DNA of 64,000 nt from Cellulomonas sp. C5510 (GTDB lineage: Bacteria > Actinomycetota > Actinomycetes > Actinomycetales > Cellulomonadaceae): the NCBI RefSeq assembly GCF_019797765.1, contig NZ_CP081862.1, positions 62,001-126,000 of the forward strand. Direction: 5' to 3'. Within the stretch, counting starts at the first letter, position 1. Each line of letters opens with the position of its first letter. Below are positions 11,120-20,323 of the stretch, in pieces. The notes beneath the pieces were generated by a model. It was not told the origin of the DNA. It worked only from the letters and a program-made list of their open reading frames with translations, and made no database searches. Position numbers and translations under genes: made by a program.

Positions 11120-12327
11120 CCGACCCGACCACCCCGCCCGTCGTGCCGGACCTGCCCGTGGTGGAGGCCCCGGCCACGGACGCCGCCGGCGACACGGTCC
11201 TGTCGCCGCTGCACGCGGAGCACGAGGCGCTCGGCGCGACCATGACGCCCTTCGCCGGCTGGATGATGCCGCTGCGGTACGCCGGTGACCTCGCCGAGCA
11301 CCAGGCGGTGCGTACCGCGGCGGGGCTGTTCGACCTGTCGCACATGGGCGAGCTCCACGTCGACGGCCCGGGCGCGGGTGCCGGCCTGGACCGCGCACTC
11401 GTCGGGAACATCTCCGGGCTCGCGGTCGGCCGGGCGCGCTACACGATGATCACGGCGGAGGACGGCGGCATCCTCGACGACCTCATCGTCTACCGGCTCG
11501 CGGACGAGTCGTTCCTCGTCGTCGCGAACGCCGCCAACGTCGCCGTCGTGCGCGACGAGCTCGCCGGACGGCTCACCGGCGCGGACGCGTCGCTGACCGA
11601 CCGCACCCTCGAGACCGCGCTGGTCGCGGTGCAGGGTCCGCGCGCGGCCGAGATCGTCACCGGGCTCGTCGCGGACCCGGACGAGGCTGCAGCCGTGCGC
11701 GACGTCCGGTACTACGCCGCCGTGCGGGCGACGGTCGACGGCGTGCCCGCGCTCGTCGCGCGCACCGGGTACACCGGCGAGGACGGCTTCGAGCTGTTCG
11801 TCCCGGCGGACGCGGCGCCCGGCCTGTGGCGGGACCTGCTCGAGGCGGGGCGCCCCGTCGGCCTGGTGCCCGCCGGCCTCTCGGCCCGCGACAGTCTGCG
11901 GCTCGAGGCCGGCATGCCCCTGTACGGCAACGAGCTGGACCGCACGACGACCCCGCACGACGCCGGGCTGGGGCGGGTCGTGCGCCTCGACAAGACGACC
12001 CCGGACGGCGAGCCGCTGCCGTTCGTCGGGCGCGAGGCGCTCGCCGCCCGCGCCCACGCGACGCCGTCCCGGGTGCTCGTCGGGCTGATTGGCCTCGGTC
12101 GCCGCGCCGCCCGCCACGGCCACGAGGTCCTCACCGGCACCGACCCGGGCGCCGCGACGGTCGGCCGGGTGACGTCCGGCGCACCGTCGCCGACCCTCGG
12201 CACGCCCATCGCGATGGCGTACGTCACCCCGGAGGTCTCGGCCCCCGGAACCGAGCTGGCGGTCGACGTCCGCGGGCGCCGCGAGCCCGTCCGGGTGGTC
12301 GAGCTGCCGTTCTACCGTCGCTCCTGA
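11116..12327 (+). CDS. gcvT: Aminomethyltransferase, T-protein
   Basis: Tetrahydrofolate-dependent component that releases ammonia from the aminomethyl-lipoyl group of GcvH and forms 5,10-methylene-THF. Landmarks in this 403-residue protein: [21 protein letters not shown], the catalytic-Asp region [20 protein letters not shown] and [13 protein letters not shown]. About 30 Pro/Ala/Thr-rich residues precede the folate domain, a typical actinobacterial extension. The GTG start overlaps the gcvP stop (GTGA), so translation is coupled. Confidence 0.96.
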
Positions 12328-12399
12328 CCACATCCGCCGGAGCACCTCCGGCCCCCGCACGTCCCGCACCGTCCCCGACACCCGACCCGGAGAGCACCC

Positions 12400-12771
12400 A
12401 TGAGCGACGTCCCCGCGACCCTGCAGTACACCGCCGAGCACGAGTGGATCGACGGCGAGGCCCCGGCCACGGTCGGCATCACGAAGAACGCCGCGGACGC
12501 GCTCGGCGACATCGTGTACCTGGAGCTGCCGACGGTCGGCAGCGAGATCGCGGCCGGCGCCGTCGTGGGCGAGGTCGAGTCCACCAAGTCGGTGTCGGAG
12601 CTGTTCTCCCCCGTGTCCGGGACCGTGGTCGAGGTGAACCAGGCGGCGGTGGACGAGCCCTCGGTCGTCAACGCCGACCCGTACGGTGAGGGGTGGCTGT
12701 TCCGGGTGGACGTCACGGGCACCGGGGCGCTGCTGTCGGCCGAGGAGTACGCCGCCTCGATCACGGACTGA
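12400..12771 (+). CDS. gcvH: Glycine cleavage system H protein
   Basis: Lipoyl carrier that shuttles the aminomethyl group between the P and T proteins and is reoxidised by lipoamide dehydrogenase. At 123 residues it has family length. The lipoylation lysine is Lys63 in VESTKSVSE, preceded by [10 protein letters not shown] and followed by [21 protein letters not shown] precedes the ATG at 12400. It is third in the gcvP-T-H operon, 72 bp after gcvT. No L-protein gene is in the window; in most bacteria it is shared with other dehydrogenase complexes. Confidence 0.97.
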   Translation: MSDVPATLQYTAEHEWIDGEAPATVGITKNAADALGDIVYLELPTVGSEIAAGAVVGEVESTKSVSELFSPVSGTVVEVNQAAVDEPSVVNADPYGEGWLFRVDVTGTGALLSAEEYAASITD

Positions 12772-12824
12772 GACGGGGCCAGGAGGGGCGCTAGGCCGTT
12801 CGGGTGGTTCTGGTCCGACCGGGT

Positions 12825-12838
12825 GGGAATCGTTTCCC
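12825..12838. repeat. Short hairpin GGGAA-TCGT-TTCCC
   Basis: A perfect 5-bp inverted repeat with a 4-nt loop, 54 nt after the gcvH stop. It may be a weak terminator or part of the regulatory region of the following LuxR-type gene. Confidence 0.3.
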
Positions 12839-12851
12839 GGCCGAGTGACCT

Positions 12852-12865
12852 GGGACTTCGGTCCT
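12852..12865. promoter_or_regulatory. DosR/NarL-like box
   Basis: GGGACTTCGGTCCT resembles the core of the mycobacterial DosR box (GGGACTnnnGTCCC) and could equally be a UUCG-capped hairpin in RNA. It lies 154 nt before the small LuxR-type HTH gene in a 247-bp gap. No DosR-type response regulator is in the window. Confidence 0.35.
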
Positions 12866-13018
12866 ATCACATGACCCGTTCGTACGTACATCGCCGACGC
12901 GCCGGGCCGTCGGGTGAGAACCGAACTGCGATCGCGACCGCCACACTTGCCGATCAACCGGGAGTCGGCAGCCGGGAACCCCCAGCAGCCGGTACTCGTC
13001 CCTCACCCGGAGGTCATC

Positions 13019-13258
13019 ATGGCCACTCTCGAGCTCGCCCCCACCACGGCGATCAGCATCCTCGGCGAGCCGCTCACCACCCGTGAGCGCGTCGTCCTCG
13101 CGGAGCTCAGCGAGGACGTGACCCTCGAGGACATCGCGCGCCGCCTCTTCGTCACCCGGAACACCGTGAAGTCCCAGGTGCGGTCGGTCTACCGCAAGAT
13201 CGGCGTCTCCACGCGCGCCGAGGCGGTGGCCTGGGCGCACGCCGCCGGCATCCGCTGA
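13019..13258 (+). CDS. Small orphan LuxR-type helix-turn-helix regulator
   Basis: A 79-residue protein that is almost only a LuxR/NarL-type DNA-binding domain: LTTRERVVLAELSEDVTLEDIARRLFVTRNTVKSQVRSVYRKIGV covers the four helices, with the recognition helix around TRNTVKSQVRSVYRKI. There is no receiver or ligand domain, as in GerE-like stand-alone regulators. CCCGGAGGT at 13006-13014 fixes the ATG at 13019. The 247-bp upstream gap carries a DosR-like palindrome, a short hairpin and TA-rich GTACGTACA near 12882-12890, so the gene probably has its own regulated promoter. Target genes are unknown. Confidence 0.82.
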   Translation: MATLELAPTTAISILGEPLTTRERVVLAELSEDVTLEDIARRLFVTRNTVKSQVRSVYRKIGVSTRAEAVAWAHAAGIR

Positions 13259-13281
13259 CCTCCGCGCCGCGCCGGGCCGGG

Positions 13282-14211
13282 TCAGGCGCCCGCCCGGCGG
13301 CGGGCCTCCCGGAGCACGTGCTCGGCGAGGTCCCGCGCCGCGGTCGACGGCCGCCGGGAGCGTGCCCACACGACGCGCAGGGTCCGTCGTAGGTCGACCC
13401 CCTCGACGGGCACGACCCTCAGGTCGCCGCGCGCGATCTCGTCGGCGACGGTCAGCCGGGACAGCACCGCGGCGGGGCCGCCACCTCGGACGACGTTCTT
13501 CACCGCGGACGTCGACCCGAGCTGGGCGGGCGACCCGGCGAGCGCGTGCCCCGAGGCGGCCAGCGCCCGCTCCAGCACGGCGCGGGTCCCGGAGCCCGCC
13601 TCCCGCACCGCCAGCGGCGCGGACGCGAGCTCCTCCGCGGTGAGCGGCCGACGTCGGCGCGCCCAGGGGTGCCCGGGTGCCACGACGACGACCAGCTCGT
13701 CCTCGCCCAGCGCCCGCGCCTCCAGGCCGTCCTCGACGTCCGGCCCCTCCACGAACCCGAGGTCCGCGCGGCCGTGCAGCACCGCGTCCATGACGTCCCT
13801 CGAGTTGGCCACGACGAGGTCGACGACGGGCGATCCCGCGGGCCGGGACGCCAGCCAGCCGGGCACCAGGTACTCCGCGACGCTCAGGCTCGCCGCCACC
13901 CGCACGCGACCCTGCTGCGCGGTCCGCAGGGCCACCACCTCGCGCTCGAGGGCGTCCGAGGCGGCGAGCACGTCGCGGGCGCGCGCGAGCAGCGCGACCC
14001 CCGCGGGCGTCAGCCGGGTGCCGGACGCGGAGCGGGTGAGCAGCGTCAGGCCCGTCTGCCGCTCCAGGCGGCGCAGTCCCGTGCTGACGGACGGCTGGGC
14101 GAGGCCCAGGGCGCGGGCGGCGGCCGAGAGGGAGCCGTGCGCGTCGACCGCGTCGAGCAGCTCGAGCGCGCCCAGCGGCGCACGGCGACCCGCAGCCGGA
14201 GCATCATCCAT
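13282..14211 (-). CDS. LysR-family transcriptional regulator
   Basis: A 309-residue LTTR. The N-terminal winged HTH (about 15-75) contains GSLSAAARALGLAQPSVSTGLRRLERQTGLTL in outline, followed by the linker helix and a periplasmic-binding-protein-like effector domain. It is divergent from a YeiH-family gene with only 69 bp between the starts, the classic LysR layout, so it most likely autoregulates and activates the transporter. Linkage to YeiH resembles the YeiE/YeiH and CbbR-like pairs; the effector is unknown. Confidence 0.9.
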   Translation of the reverse strand: MDDAPAAGRRAPLGALELLDAVDAHGSLSAAARALGLAQPSVSTGLRRLERQTGLTLLTRSASGTRLTPAGVALLARARDVLAASDALEREVVALRTAQQGRVRVAASLSVAEYLVPGWLASRPAGSPVVDLVVANSRDVMDAVLHGRADLGFVEGPDVEDGLEARALGEDELVVVVAPGHPWARRRRPLTAEELASAPLAVREAGSGTRAVLERALAASGHALAGSPAQLGSTSAVKNVVRGGGPAAVLSRLTVADEIARGDLRVVPVEGVDLRRTLRVVWARSRRPSTAARDLAEHVLREARRRAGA

Positions 14212-14280
14212 AGCCTCAGGCTAGAGGGTGCGAGCGAGCTCGACGTTCCGCGGGACGGCCCGGGGTCGGATCGTGGAGGC

Positions 14281-15360
14281 GTGACCCGACCGCAGCCCAC
14301 CGACCGCCCCGCGCTCGCCGATCCCCGGGCCGCCGCGTCCCCGGCGACGACCGGGGGCCCGCCCGCCTCGTCCCTCGCCGCCGCACGCCGCCTGGCGCCG
14401 GGGATCGCCGCGGCGGTGGCCGTCGCCGCGCTCTGCGTCGGCCTGACCACGGTCGTCCCCGTGCTGCCGGGCCTGCTCGTCGCGATCGCCCTCGGCGCCG
14501 TCGCCCGTTCGGCGGGTGCCGTCCCGGCATCCCTCGAGCCCGGGCTCGCCTGGACGAGCCGCCGCCTCCTGCGGGCCGGCGTGGTCCTGCTCGGCCTCCA
14601 GCTGTCCCTGGGCGATCTGCTGGGCCTCGGCGCCCGCGAGGTCGCGGTCCTGCTCGTCACCGTCGCGGCGACCTTCTCCGCGACGCTGTGGCTCGGCCCG
14701 CGCCTCGGCGTCGGCCGCGCCCTGACCCTGCTGGTGGCGACCGGCTTCTCGATCTGCGGTGCCGCTGCCGTCGCGGGCATGAGCCCCGTCGCCGATGCCG
14801 ACGAGGAGGACGTCGCGACCGCCGTCGCCCTGGTCACCGTGTACGGGAGCCTCGCGATCGTCGCGCTGCCGCTGCTCGCGGGCGTGCTGGGGCTGACCGA
14901 CCGCACCGCAGGGCTCTGGGCCGGGATGTCCGTGCACGAGGTCGCCCAGGTCGTCGCCGCCGCGGGCACCGTGTCCGCCGCCGCGCTCGCGGTCGCCGTG
15001 GTCGCGAAGCTCGCGCGCGTCCTGCTGCTCGCGCCGCTCGTCGCCGGTGTCGGCGTCGTCCGCCGCCGTGCCGGGGGTGCCGTCGCGGGACCCGGCCGTC
15101 GCGCGCCGCTCGTCCCGCTGTTCGTCGCGGGGTTCGTCGTGGCCGTGCTGGTGCGGTCCGCCGGCCTCGTCCCCGACGCGGTCCTGCCGGCGGTGAAGCC
15201 CGTGACGACCCTCGCGCTCGGCGCCGCGATGACCGCCCTCGGCACGCAGATCCACGTCGGGCGCCTGGTCCGCACCGGCGGACGGCCCCTCGCGCTCGGC
15301 GCGGCGTCGACCGTCGTCGCCGCTGCCGTCAGCCTCGGCGGCCTGCTGCTGGTGGGGTGA
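14281..15360 (+). CDS. YeiH/UPF0324 family membrane protein, putative sulfate exporter
   Basis: A 359-residue polytopic membrane protein of PF03601. Family landmarks: LLRAGVVLLGLQLSLGDLLGLG, GFSICGAAAVAGMSP, VTVYGSLAIVALPLL and MSVHEVAQVVAA. About ten hydrophobic segments are visible. The family is annotated as putative sulfate exporters, mainly from taurine/sulfonate clusters, so transport of a small anion is the reasonable guess. The GTG at 14281 follows GTGGAGGC. The divergent LysR gene is the probable regulator. Confidence 0.85.
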   Translation: MTRPQPTDRPALADPRAAASPATTGGPPASSLAAARRLAPGIAAAVAVAALCVGLTTVVPVLPGLLVAIALGAVARSAGAVPASLEPGLAWTSRRLLRAGVVLLGLQLSLGDLLGLGAREVAVLLVTVAATFSATLWLGPRLGVGRALTLLVATGFSICGAAAVAGMSPVADADEEDVATAVALVTVYGSLAIVALPLLAGVLGLTDRTAGLWAGMSVHEVAQVVAAAGTVSAAALAVAVVAKLARVLLLAPLVAGVGVVRRRAGGAVAGPGRRAPLVPLFVAGFVVAVLVRSAGLVPDAVLPAVKPVTTLALGAAMTALGTQIHVGRLVRTGGRPLALGAASTVVAAAVSLGGLLLVG

Positions 15361-15454
15361 TCGGGGGCACCTCCGGCTCGCGGAGGGCAGCCGCGGCTCC
15401 GACCACGTCCGTGCCACCGCGGGTCCGTCGACCCGGGCCTGGCAGGATCGGCGC

Positions 15455-15898
15455 ATGACCCCGCCCGTGCTCGTCGTCGCCGCGGCGCTCGTCGACGACC
15501 TCGACGACCCGCGCGCGCTGCTGGCCGCCCGGCGCCGGTCGCCCGTGAGCCTGGCGGGGCGCTGGGAGTTCCCGGGCGGCAAGGTGGAGCCGGGCGAGGA
15601 GCCCGAGGCGGCGCTGCACCGGGAGCTGCGCGAGGAGCTCGGCGTGACGGTCGAGCTGGGGACGGAGCTGGCCGGGCCGGACGAGGGGTGCTGGCGGCTG
15701 ACCGACCGGTACACGATGCGGCTGTGGCTGGCACGGGTCGACGCGGGCGAGCCGGAGCCGCTGGTGGAGCACGACGAGCTCCGGTGGCTGCGCCGCGGGG
15801 AGTGGCTGACGGTGCCGTGGCTGGACGCCGACGTGCGGATCGTGTCTGCGCTGGCGGCGGCCACCGAGGGGGCCGGTCGCCTCCCGACCGTGCCCTGA
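15455..15898 (+). CDS. mutT: Nudix hydrolase, MutT-like (8-oxo-dGTP diphosphatase type)
   Basis: A 147-residue Nudix protein. The Nudix box GX5EX7REUXEEXGU is complete from GGKVEPGEEPEAAL to RELREELGV at about residues 47-69, and WEFPGGKVE is the MutT/NUDT1 form. Such enzymes hydrolyse oxidised nucleoside triphosphates and prevent transversions; other Nudix substrates cannot be excluded. It is a single gene between the YeiH gene and the hsp20 promoter. Confidence 0.85.
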   Translation: MTPPVLVVAAALVDDLDDPRALLAARRRSPVSLAGRWEFPGGKVEPGEEPEAALHRELREELGVTVELGTELAGPDEGCWRLTDRYTMRLWLARVDAGEPEPLVEHDELRWLRRGEWLTVPWLDADVRIVSALAAATEGAGRLPTVP

Positions 15899-15914
15899 CC
15901 TGGGAGTTCATCTG

Positions 15915-15943
15915 TTGGCGAACGAGCCGCGACAGGGTTAGCA
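15915..15943 (+). promoter_or_regulatory. Putative housekeeping promoter of hsp20
   Basis: TTGGCG (15915-15920), 17 nt, TTAGCA (15938-15943). The -10 hexamer is also the start of the CIRCE left arm, so a bound repressor would block polymerase. The hexamers are imperfect; position and spacing are the main support. Confidence 0.5.
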
Positions 15944-15964
15944 CTCCCGGTGCCCGAGTGCTAG
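15938..15964. promoter_or_regulatory. CIRCE operator (HrcA binding site)
   Basis: TTAGCACTC (15938-15946), 9-nt spacer, GAGTGCTAG (15956-15964): the CIRCE consensus TTAGCACTC-N9-GAGTGCTAA with one mismatch. It lies about 100 nt before the hsp20 start, so heat induction through HrcA is expected. Confidence 0.93.
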
Positions 15965-16062
15965 AACAGGAGCTGTAGCCCCTTCCGGCGGGTGTGCCCG
16001 CCGGAGCAGCGCGATGGCCCCGGACCGGCCGGGGCCCGTCGGAGACGAGGAGGTGACGGGCT

Positions 16063-16512
16063 GTGGCTACGCGATTCGACCCGTTCCAGGAGATGGACCG
16101 GCTCATGGGCCAGGTGCTCGGCTCGCAGCGCGCGGCGGCGTCGATGCCGATGGACCTGTACCGCGCCGGTGACCACTACGTCCTGCACGTCGACCTGCCG
16201 GGCGCCGACCCGGGCTCGATCGACGTGAGCGTGGACGACCGCACCCTGACCATCCGCGCGCAGCGCACGGCACGCACGGAGGACGGCGTGCAGTGGCTCG
16301 CCAAGGAGCGCCCGGTCGGCACCTACGCCCGCCAGCTGACGGTCGGCCGCGGGCTCGACCTGGACGCCATCCACGCGTCGTACGCCGACGGCGTCCTGAC
16401 GCTGACCATCCCGGTGGCCGAGGAGGCCAAGCCGCGGCGCATCGAGGTCCGGACCGGTGAGACACCGGCGACCATCGAGGCCACGGCCGACGCCCAGCAC
16501 GCGGACGCCTGA
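16063..16512 (+). CDS. Hsp20/alpha-crystallin family small heat-shock protein
   Basis: ATP-independent holdase chaperone of 149 residues. It starts with the actinobacterial FDPFQEMDRL motif, followed by the alpha-crystallin domain (DLPGADPGSIDVSVDDRTLTI in outline) and the GVLTLTIPV motif of the last beta-strands. The C-terminal I-x-I/V oligomerisation motif appears as RRIEV. GAGGAGGTG precedes the GTG start at 16063. It is controlled by the CIRCE operator and ends before a strong hairpin terminator. Confidence 0.95.
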   Translation: MATRFDPFQEMDRLMGQVLGSQRAAASMPMDLYRAGDHYVLHVDLPGADPGSIDVSVDDRTLTIRAQRTARTEDGVQWLAKERPVGTYARQLTVGRGLDLDAIHASYADGVLTLTIPVAEEAKPRRIEVRTGETPATIEATADAQHADA

Positions 16513-16523
16513 CGCCCGCACAC

Positions 16524-16558
16524 CGGCGCCCCGGTCCCGTCACGGGACCGGGGCGCCG
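16524..16558. terminator. Strong bidirectional hairpin terminator
   Basis: A perfect 16-bp stem with a 3-nt loop: 16524-16539 pairs with 16543-16558. It lies between the convergent hsp20 and metE genes. No T-tract is present, as is common for GC-rich actinobacterial terminators. Confidence 0.85.
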
Positions 16559-16579
16559 TGCTGCGGGGGCGCCCGCGGA

Positions 16580-18931
16580 TCAGGCCGTCGTCGGCACGGA
16601 CAGCGCGGCGCGCACAGCGCGGGTGGCCGCCAGCACGTGCTCGAGCGACGGCGTGACCTCGGCGTAGCCCCGGGTCTTGAGGCCGCAGTCGGGGTTCACC
16701 CAGAGCTGCGCGGGGTCGATCGCCCGGACCGCCTCGGTGAGCAGCTCGGTGACCTCGGCCTCGCTCGGCACCCGCGGGGAGTGGATGTCCCAGACGCCCG
16801 GGCCGATCCCGCGGGGGTAGCCCTCCGCGGCGATGTCCCCGAGGATCTCCATCTTCGAGCGCGCGGCCTCGATGGACGTGACGTCCGCGTCGAGCCCGTC
16901 GATCGCCCCGATGACCTCGCCGAACTCCGAGTAGCACAGGTGGGTGTGGATCTGGGTGTCCGGGCGGACGCCCGACGTGGCGAGGCGGAACGACCGCACC
17001 GACCAGTCGAGGTACGCCGCGTGGTCCGCCGCCCGCAGGGGGAGCAGCTCCCGCAGCGCCGGCTCGTCGACCTGCACGACCGCGGTGCCGGCGGCCTCCA
17101 GGTCGGCGATCTCGTCCCGCAGCGCCAGCGCCACCTGGTTCGCAGTGTCGGCCAGCGGCTGGTCGTCCCGCACGAACGACCACGCGAGGATCGTGACCGG
17201 CCCGGTGAGCATGCCCTTGACCGGCTTCGCGGTCAGGGACTGCGCGTACGTCGTCCACGGCACCGTGATGGGCGCCGGGCGGGCGACGTCGCCCCACAGG
17301 ACGGACGGGCGCGTGCAGCGGGAGCCGTACGACTGCACCCAGCCGTTCTGCGTGACGGCGAACCCGTCGAGGTTCTCGGCGAAGTACTGCACCATGTCGT
17401 TCCGCTCGGCCTCGCCGTGCACGAGGACGTCCAGGCCGATCTGCTCCTGGAGCTCGACGACGTGGCGGATCTCCGCCCGCATGGCGTCCTCGTACTGCGC
17501 GGCCGTCAGCTCCCCGCGGGCGGACGCGGCGCGCGCCACCCGGATCTCCGGCGTCTGCGGGAACGAGCCGATGGTGGTCGTCGGCAGCACGGGCAGGCGC
17601 AGGCGCGCGGTCTGGGCGGCCTGCCGCTCCGCGAAGTCGCCGCGGCGGAACGCGTCCTCCGGCAGCGCCGCGAGCCGGTCCCGCACGTCGCGGCGCACCA
17701 CGCCCGGCGCCTGGGCGCGGCTGCGGCGCGCGTCAGCGGCGGCGAGCAGCTCGGCGTGCACGGCCTCACGGCCCTCGCGCAGCCCGGTCGCGAGCGTGAC
17801 GACCTCGCCGACCTTCTGGTCGGCGAACGCCAGCCAGGACCGCAGCGTCGGGTCGAGCGCCGGCTCGTCGTCGACGTCGTGCGGCACGTGGAACAGCGAG
17901 GTGGACGTCGCGACGGAGACCTGCGCGGCGCCCAGCGTCTCGAGTCCCTCCAGCGTCGCCAGCGCGGCGTCGAGGTCGGCGCGCCAGATGTTGTGCCCGT
18001 CGACCACGCCGCCGACCAGCAGCTTCGACCCGAGCCCGGGGACGTCGCCCGCCGGGGCCGCGCCGCGCACCAGGTCGAGCGCGAGGCCGTCGACGTCGGA
18101 CGCGGCGAGCACGGGCAGCGCGTCGCCGAGGTCGCCGTAGGGCGCCGCCACGAGCAGGGCGGGGCGCTCGGACGCGGGGAGGTCCGTGGCGAGGGCGCGG
18201 TACGCGTCCGCCGCGGCGGCGAGCAGCCGGTCCGCGGGCACCCCCGTCGAGTCCGACACCAGCGCGGGCTCGTCCAGCTGCACCCACGTCGCCCCCGCCG
18301 CGGCGAGGTCCCGCAGCAGCGCCGCGTAGACGGGCAGCACGTCCGGCAGCCGGTCGATCGGCAGGAAGTCCTCCGGGGAGCCCTCCGCCGGCTTCGACAG
18401 CGCCAGGAACGTGACCGGGCCGACGAGGACCGGCCGGGTCAGGACGCCCTCCTCGAGGCCCTCCGCGAGCTCGCGGACCGGGCGGTCACCCGCGTAGCGG
18501 AACGCCGTCGTCGGGCCGATCTCCGGCACCAGGTAGTGGTAGTTCGAGTCGAACCACTTCGTCATCTCGAGCGGCAGGTCGGCGCCGCGGCCGCGCGCGA
18601 CCGTCGAGTACCCCGCGAGGTCCAGGCCGCCGTCGGCGGTGAGCAGGTCCGCGAACCGCTCCGGCACGGCGCCGAGCACCGCGGCGGTGTCGAGCACGTG
18701 GTCGTAGAACGAGAACGCGCTCGGGATGGCCGGCAGCCGGGTGTCGAGCCCGAGGCCCGCGAGCCGCTCGCGGGTGCGGCGGCGCAGCCCGGCGGCGGTC
18801 GCCTCCAGCTCGTCGGCGGTCGTGCGGCCGGCCCAGAACGCCTCGATGGCCTTCTTGAGCTCGCGGCGCGGCCCGATCCGGGGGTAGCCCAGGACGGTGC
18901 CGGCGGGGAACGGGTGGGTCAGGTGGGTCAT
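16580..18931 (-). CDS. metE: Cobalamin-independent methionine synthase
   Basis: Transfers the methyl group of 5-methyl-tetrahydropteroyltri-L-glutamate to homocysteine. The 783-residue protein has both TIM-barrel halves. The N-terminus starts [21 protein letters not shown] in outline, typical of MetE. The catalytic zinc site is intact: His664 and Cys666 in HTHLCYSEF and Cys749 in [10 protein letters not shown], the same 83-residue Cys-Cys spacing as in E. coli MetE. It starts 8 nt after the metF stop behind GAGGCGAGAG, so metF-metE is one operon controlled by the upstream SAM riboswitch. Confidence 0.96.
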   Translation of the reverse strand: MTHLTHPFPAGTVLGYPRIGPRRELKKAIEAFWAGRTTADELEATAAGLRRRTRERLAGLGLDTRLPAIPSAFSFYDHVLDTAAVLGAVPERFADLLTADGGLDLAGYSTVARGRGADLPLEMTKWFDSNYHYLVPEIGPTTAFRYAGDRPVRELAEGLEEGVLTRPVLVGPVTFLALSKPAEGSPEDFLPIDRLPDVLPVYAALLRDLAAAGATWVQLDEPALVSDSTGVPADRLLAAAADAYRALATDLPASERPALLVAAPYGDLGDALPVLAASDVDGLALDLVRGAAPAGDVPGLGSKLLVGGVVDGHNIWRADLDAALATLEGLETLGAAQVSVATSTSLFHVPHDVDDEPALDPTLRSWLAFADQKVGEVVTLATGLREGREAVHAELLAAADARRSRAQAPGVVRRDVRDRLAALPEDAFRRGDFAERQAAQTARLRLPVLPTTTIGSFPQTPEIRVARAASARGELTAAQYEDAMRAEIRHVVELQEQIGLDVLVHGEAERNDMVQYFAENLDGFAVTQNGWVQSYGSRCTRPSVLWGDVARPAPITVPWTTYAQSLTAKPVKGMLTGPVTILAWSFVRDDQPLADTANQVALALRDEIADLEAAGTAVVQVDEPALRELLPLRAADHAAYLDWSVRSFRLATSGVRPDTQIHTHLCYSEFGEVIGAIDGLDADVTSIEAARSKMEILGDIAAEGYPRGIGPGVWDIHSPRVPSEAEVTELLTEAVRAIDPAQLWVNPDCGLKTRGYAEVTPSLEHVLAATRAVRAALSVPTTA

Positions 18932-18939
18932 CTCTCGCC

Positions 18940-19989
18940 TCAGGTGGTCGGGACGGGGGTCGGGGTCGAGGGCGCGCCGGTCGCGACCCGGCTGTGCGCC
19001 CGGGGTGCGTCGCCGCCCAGGCCCGCGCCCTCGAGCAGGTCGAGCGCCGGGCCGTGCTGGTTGAACGTGTAGAGGTGGACGCCGGGCGCGCCGCCGTCGA
19101 GCACCCGGGCGACCAGGTCCACGCCGAGGCGCGTGCCCGCCCGGTGCCGCCGGGCGACCTCCGCGGGGTCGTCCGGGTCGAAGGCGTCGAGCACCTCGAG
19201 GACGGACGCGGGCACGGCCACGCCGGTGAGCTGCTGCACGCGCCGCAGCCGGGCGGGGTCGGTCGTGGGGATGATCCCCGGGACCACCGGGATCGTGACG
19301 CCGGCGTCCCGCGCCAGGGCGACCAGCTCCGCGTACGACTCGGCGTCGTAGAACACCTGGGTGATCGCGAAGTCCGCGCCGGCCTGCTGCTTGGCGAGCA
19401 GCGCCGCGACGTCCTGCTCGCGGGTGCTTCCGGACCCGGCGTTGCCGCGCGGGAACGCCGCGACCGCGACGGACAGCGGCCGGGTCGCGGCACGGACCGC
19501 CTGCGCCGGGCTGGACGCGCACCGCCGCGCCTCGACCTCCCGCAGCAGCGCCACCAGGGCGCTCGCGGTCGGCAGCCCGTCGGGGTGCGGCGCCCACGAC
19601 CCGTCGGCGGGCGGGTCGCCGCGCAGGGCCAGGAACGCGCGCACGCCCTCGTCGAGGAACTCCTCGACCGTCCGCTCCAGCTCGTCGCGGGACGTCGCGA
19701 CGCAGGTCAGGTGCGCGATCGGGGTCAGGGACGTCTCGCGGAGCAGGCGCCGCACCAGCGCGCGCGTGGTCTGCCGGGTGCTGCCCGACGCCCCGTAGGT
19801 CACCGACACGAAGTCGGGCCGCGCGCCGGCGAGGTGGCGGACGGTCTCCCACAGCCGCGGGGCGGCGTCGGGGTTCCGCGGCGGGAACAGCTCGAACGAC
19901 ACCGTGGGCCGGTCGACGGCACCCAGGCCGTCGGACACGACGTCGTCGCCGGCCGGCGGGACGGGTGCGGGTGCAGGGGTGCCGCTCAT
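18940..19989 (-). CDS. metF: Methylenetetrahydrofolate reductase
   Basis: FAD enzyme that makes 5-methyl-THF, the methyl donor for MetE. The 349-residue protein has the family features FELFPPRN (flavin and folate-binding Glu), [25 protein letters not shown] and the QxFYD-like QVFYDAESY. The C-terminus has an extra Pro/Thr-rich tail of about 25 residues. The ATG lies 9 nt downstream of the riboswitch closing helix, and its Shine-Dalgarno GGAG overlaps that helix. First gene of the metF-metE operon. Confidence 0.95.
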   Translation of the reverse strand: MSGTPAPAPVPPAGDDVVSDGLGAVDRPTVSFELFPPRNPDAAPRLWETVRHLAGARPDFVSVTYGASGSTRQTTRALVRRLLRETSLTPIAHLTCVATSRDELERTVEEFLDEGVRAFLALRGDPPADGSWAPHPDGLPTASALVALLREVEARRCASSPAQAVRAATRPLSVAVAAFPRGNAGSGSTREQDVAALLAKQQAGADFAITQVFYDAESYAELVALARDAGVTIPVVPGIIPTTDPARLRRVQQLTGVAVPASVLEVLDAFDPDDPAEVARRHRAGTRLGVDLVARVLDGGAPGVHLYTFNQHGPALDLLEGAGLGGDAPRAHSRVATGAPSTPTPVPTT

Positions 19990-19998
19990 CGCTTCGCT

Positions 19999-20087
19999 CC
20001 ATCGATCCTGGCGGAAGCACCCTCACCCTCTCGCGAGGGGGGTTGCTGCGACGTCGACGAGCCAGGTCTCTCGGTCGCTCTGGATGG
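19999..20087 (-). promoter_or_regulatory. SAM-I (S-box) riboswitch
   Basis: On the minus strand the leader reads CCATCCAGAG, GAGAGACCTGGCTCG, GCAGCAACC, GGTGCTTCCGCCAGGA and GATGG, which are the conserved S-box segments (RF00162). P1 forms from CCATC (20083-20087) and GATGG (19999-20003). No separate terminator fits between the aptamer and metF. The GG of the metF Shine-Dalgarno GGAG (19997-20000) is part of P1, so SAM binding should directly block initiation. Confidence 0.88.
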
Positions 20088-20094
20088 TGCCGCC

Positions 20095-20123
20095 ACGATA
20101 GGACGCGCCGGGCCCGCCGTCCA
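20095..20123 (-). promoter_or_regulatory. Promoter of the metF-metE leader
   Basis: On the minus strand TGGACG (20118-20123), 17 nt, TATCGT (20095-20100), each 4 of 6 to the housekeeping consensus. The start site would fall a few nucleotides before the SAM aptamer. Confidence 0.5.
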
Positions 20124-20163
20124 CTGCCCCTGACGCGTCACCGACCGGGTCGGCGCCGGGCCG

Positions 20164-20193
20164 TTGACACCCTCTCCGGGACGGTCCTACGTT
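20164..20193 (+). promoter_or_regulatory. Promoter of the beta-helix protein gene
   Basis: A perfect -35 TTGACA (20164-20169), 18 nt, TACGTT (20188-20193). The sequence GTTCGG at 20191-20196 equals one arm of the IclR-type palindrome seen further downstream, but the second arm is missing. Confidence 0.55.
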
Positions 20194-20323
20194 CGGCTGG
20201 TCGCGGCGCCCACCGGCACGAAGCCGCGGCTGCCCGGAACGGGCGCTCCGCCACCGCACCACCCGCACGCCTCCCGGCACCTCCCACGGACAGTCCGCAC
20301 CGACTCGTCCTGGAGGTCCTCGC

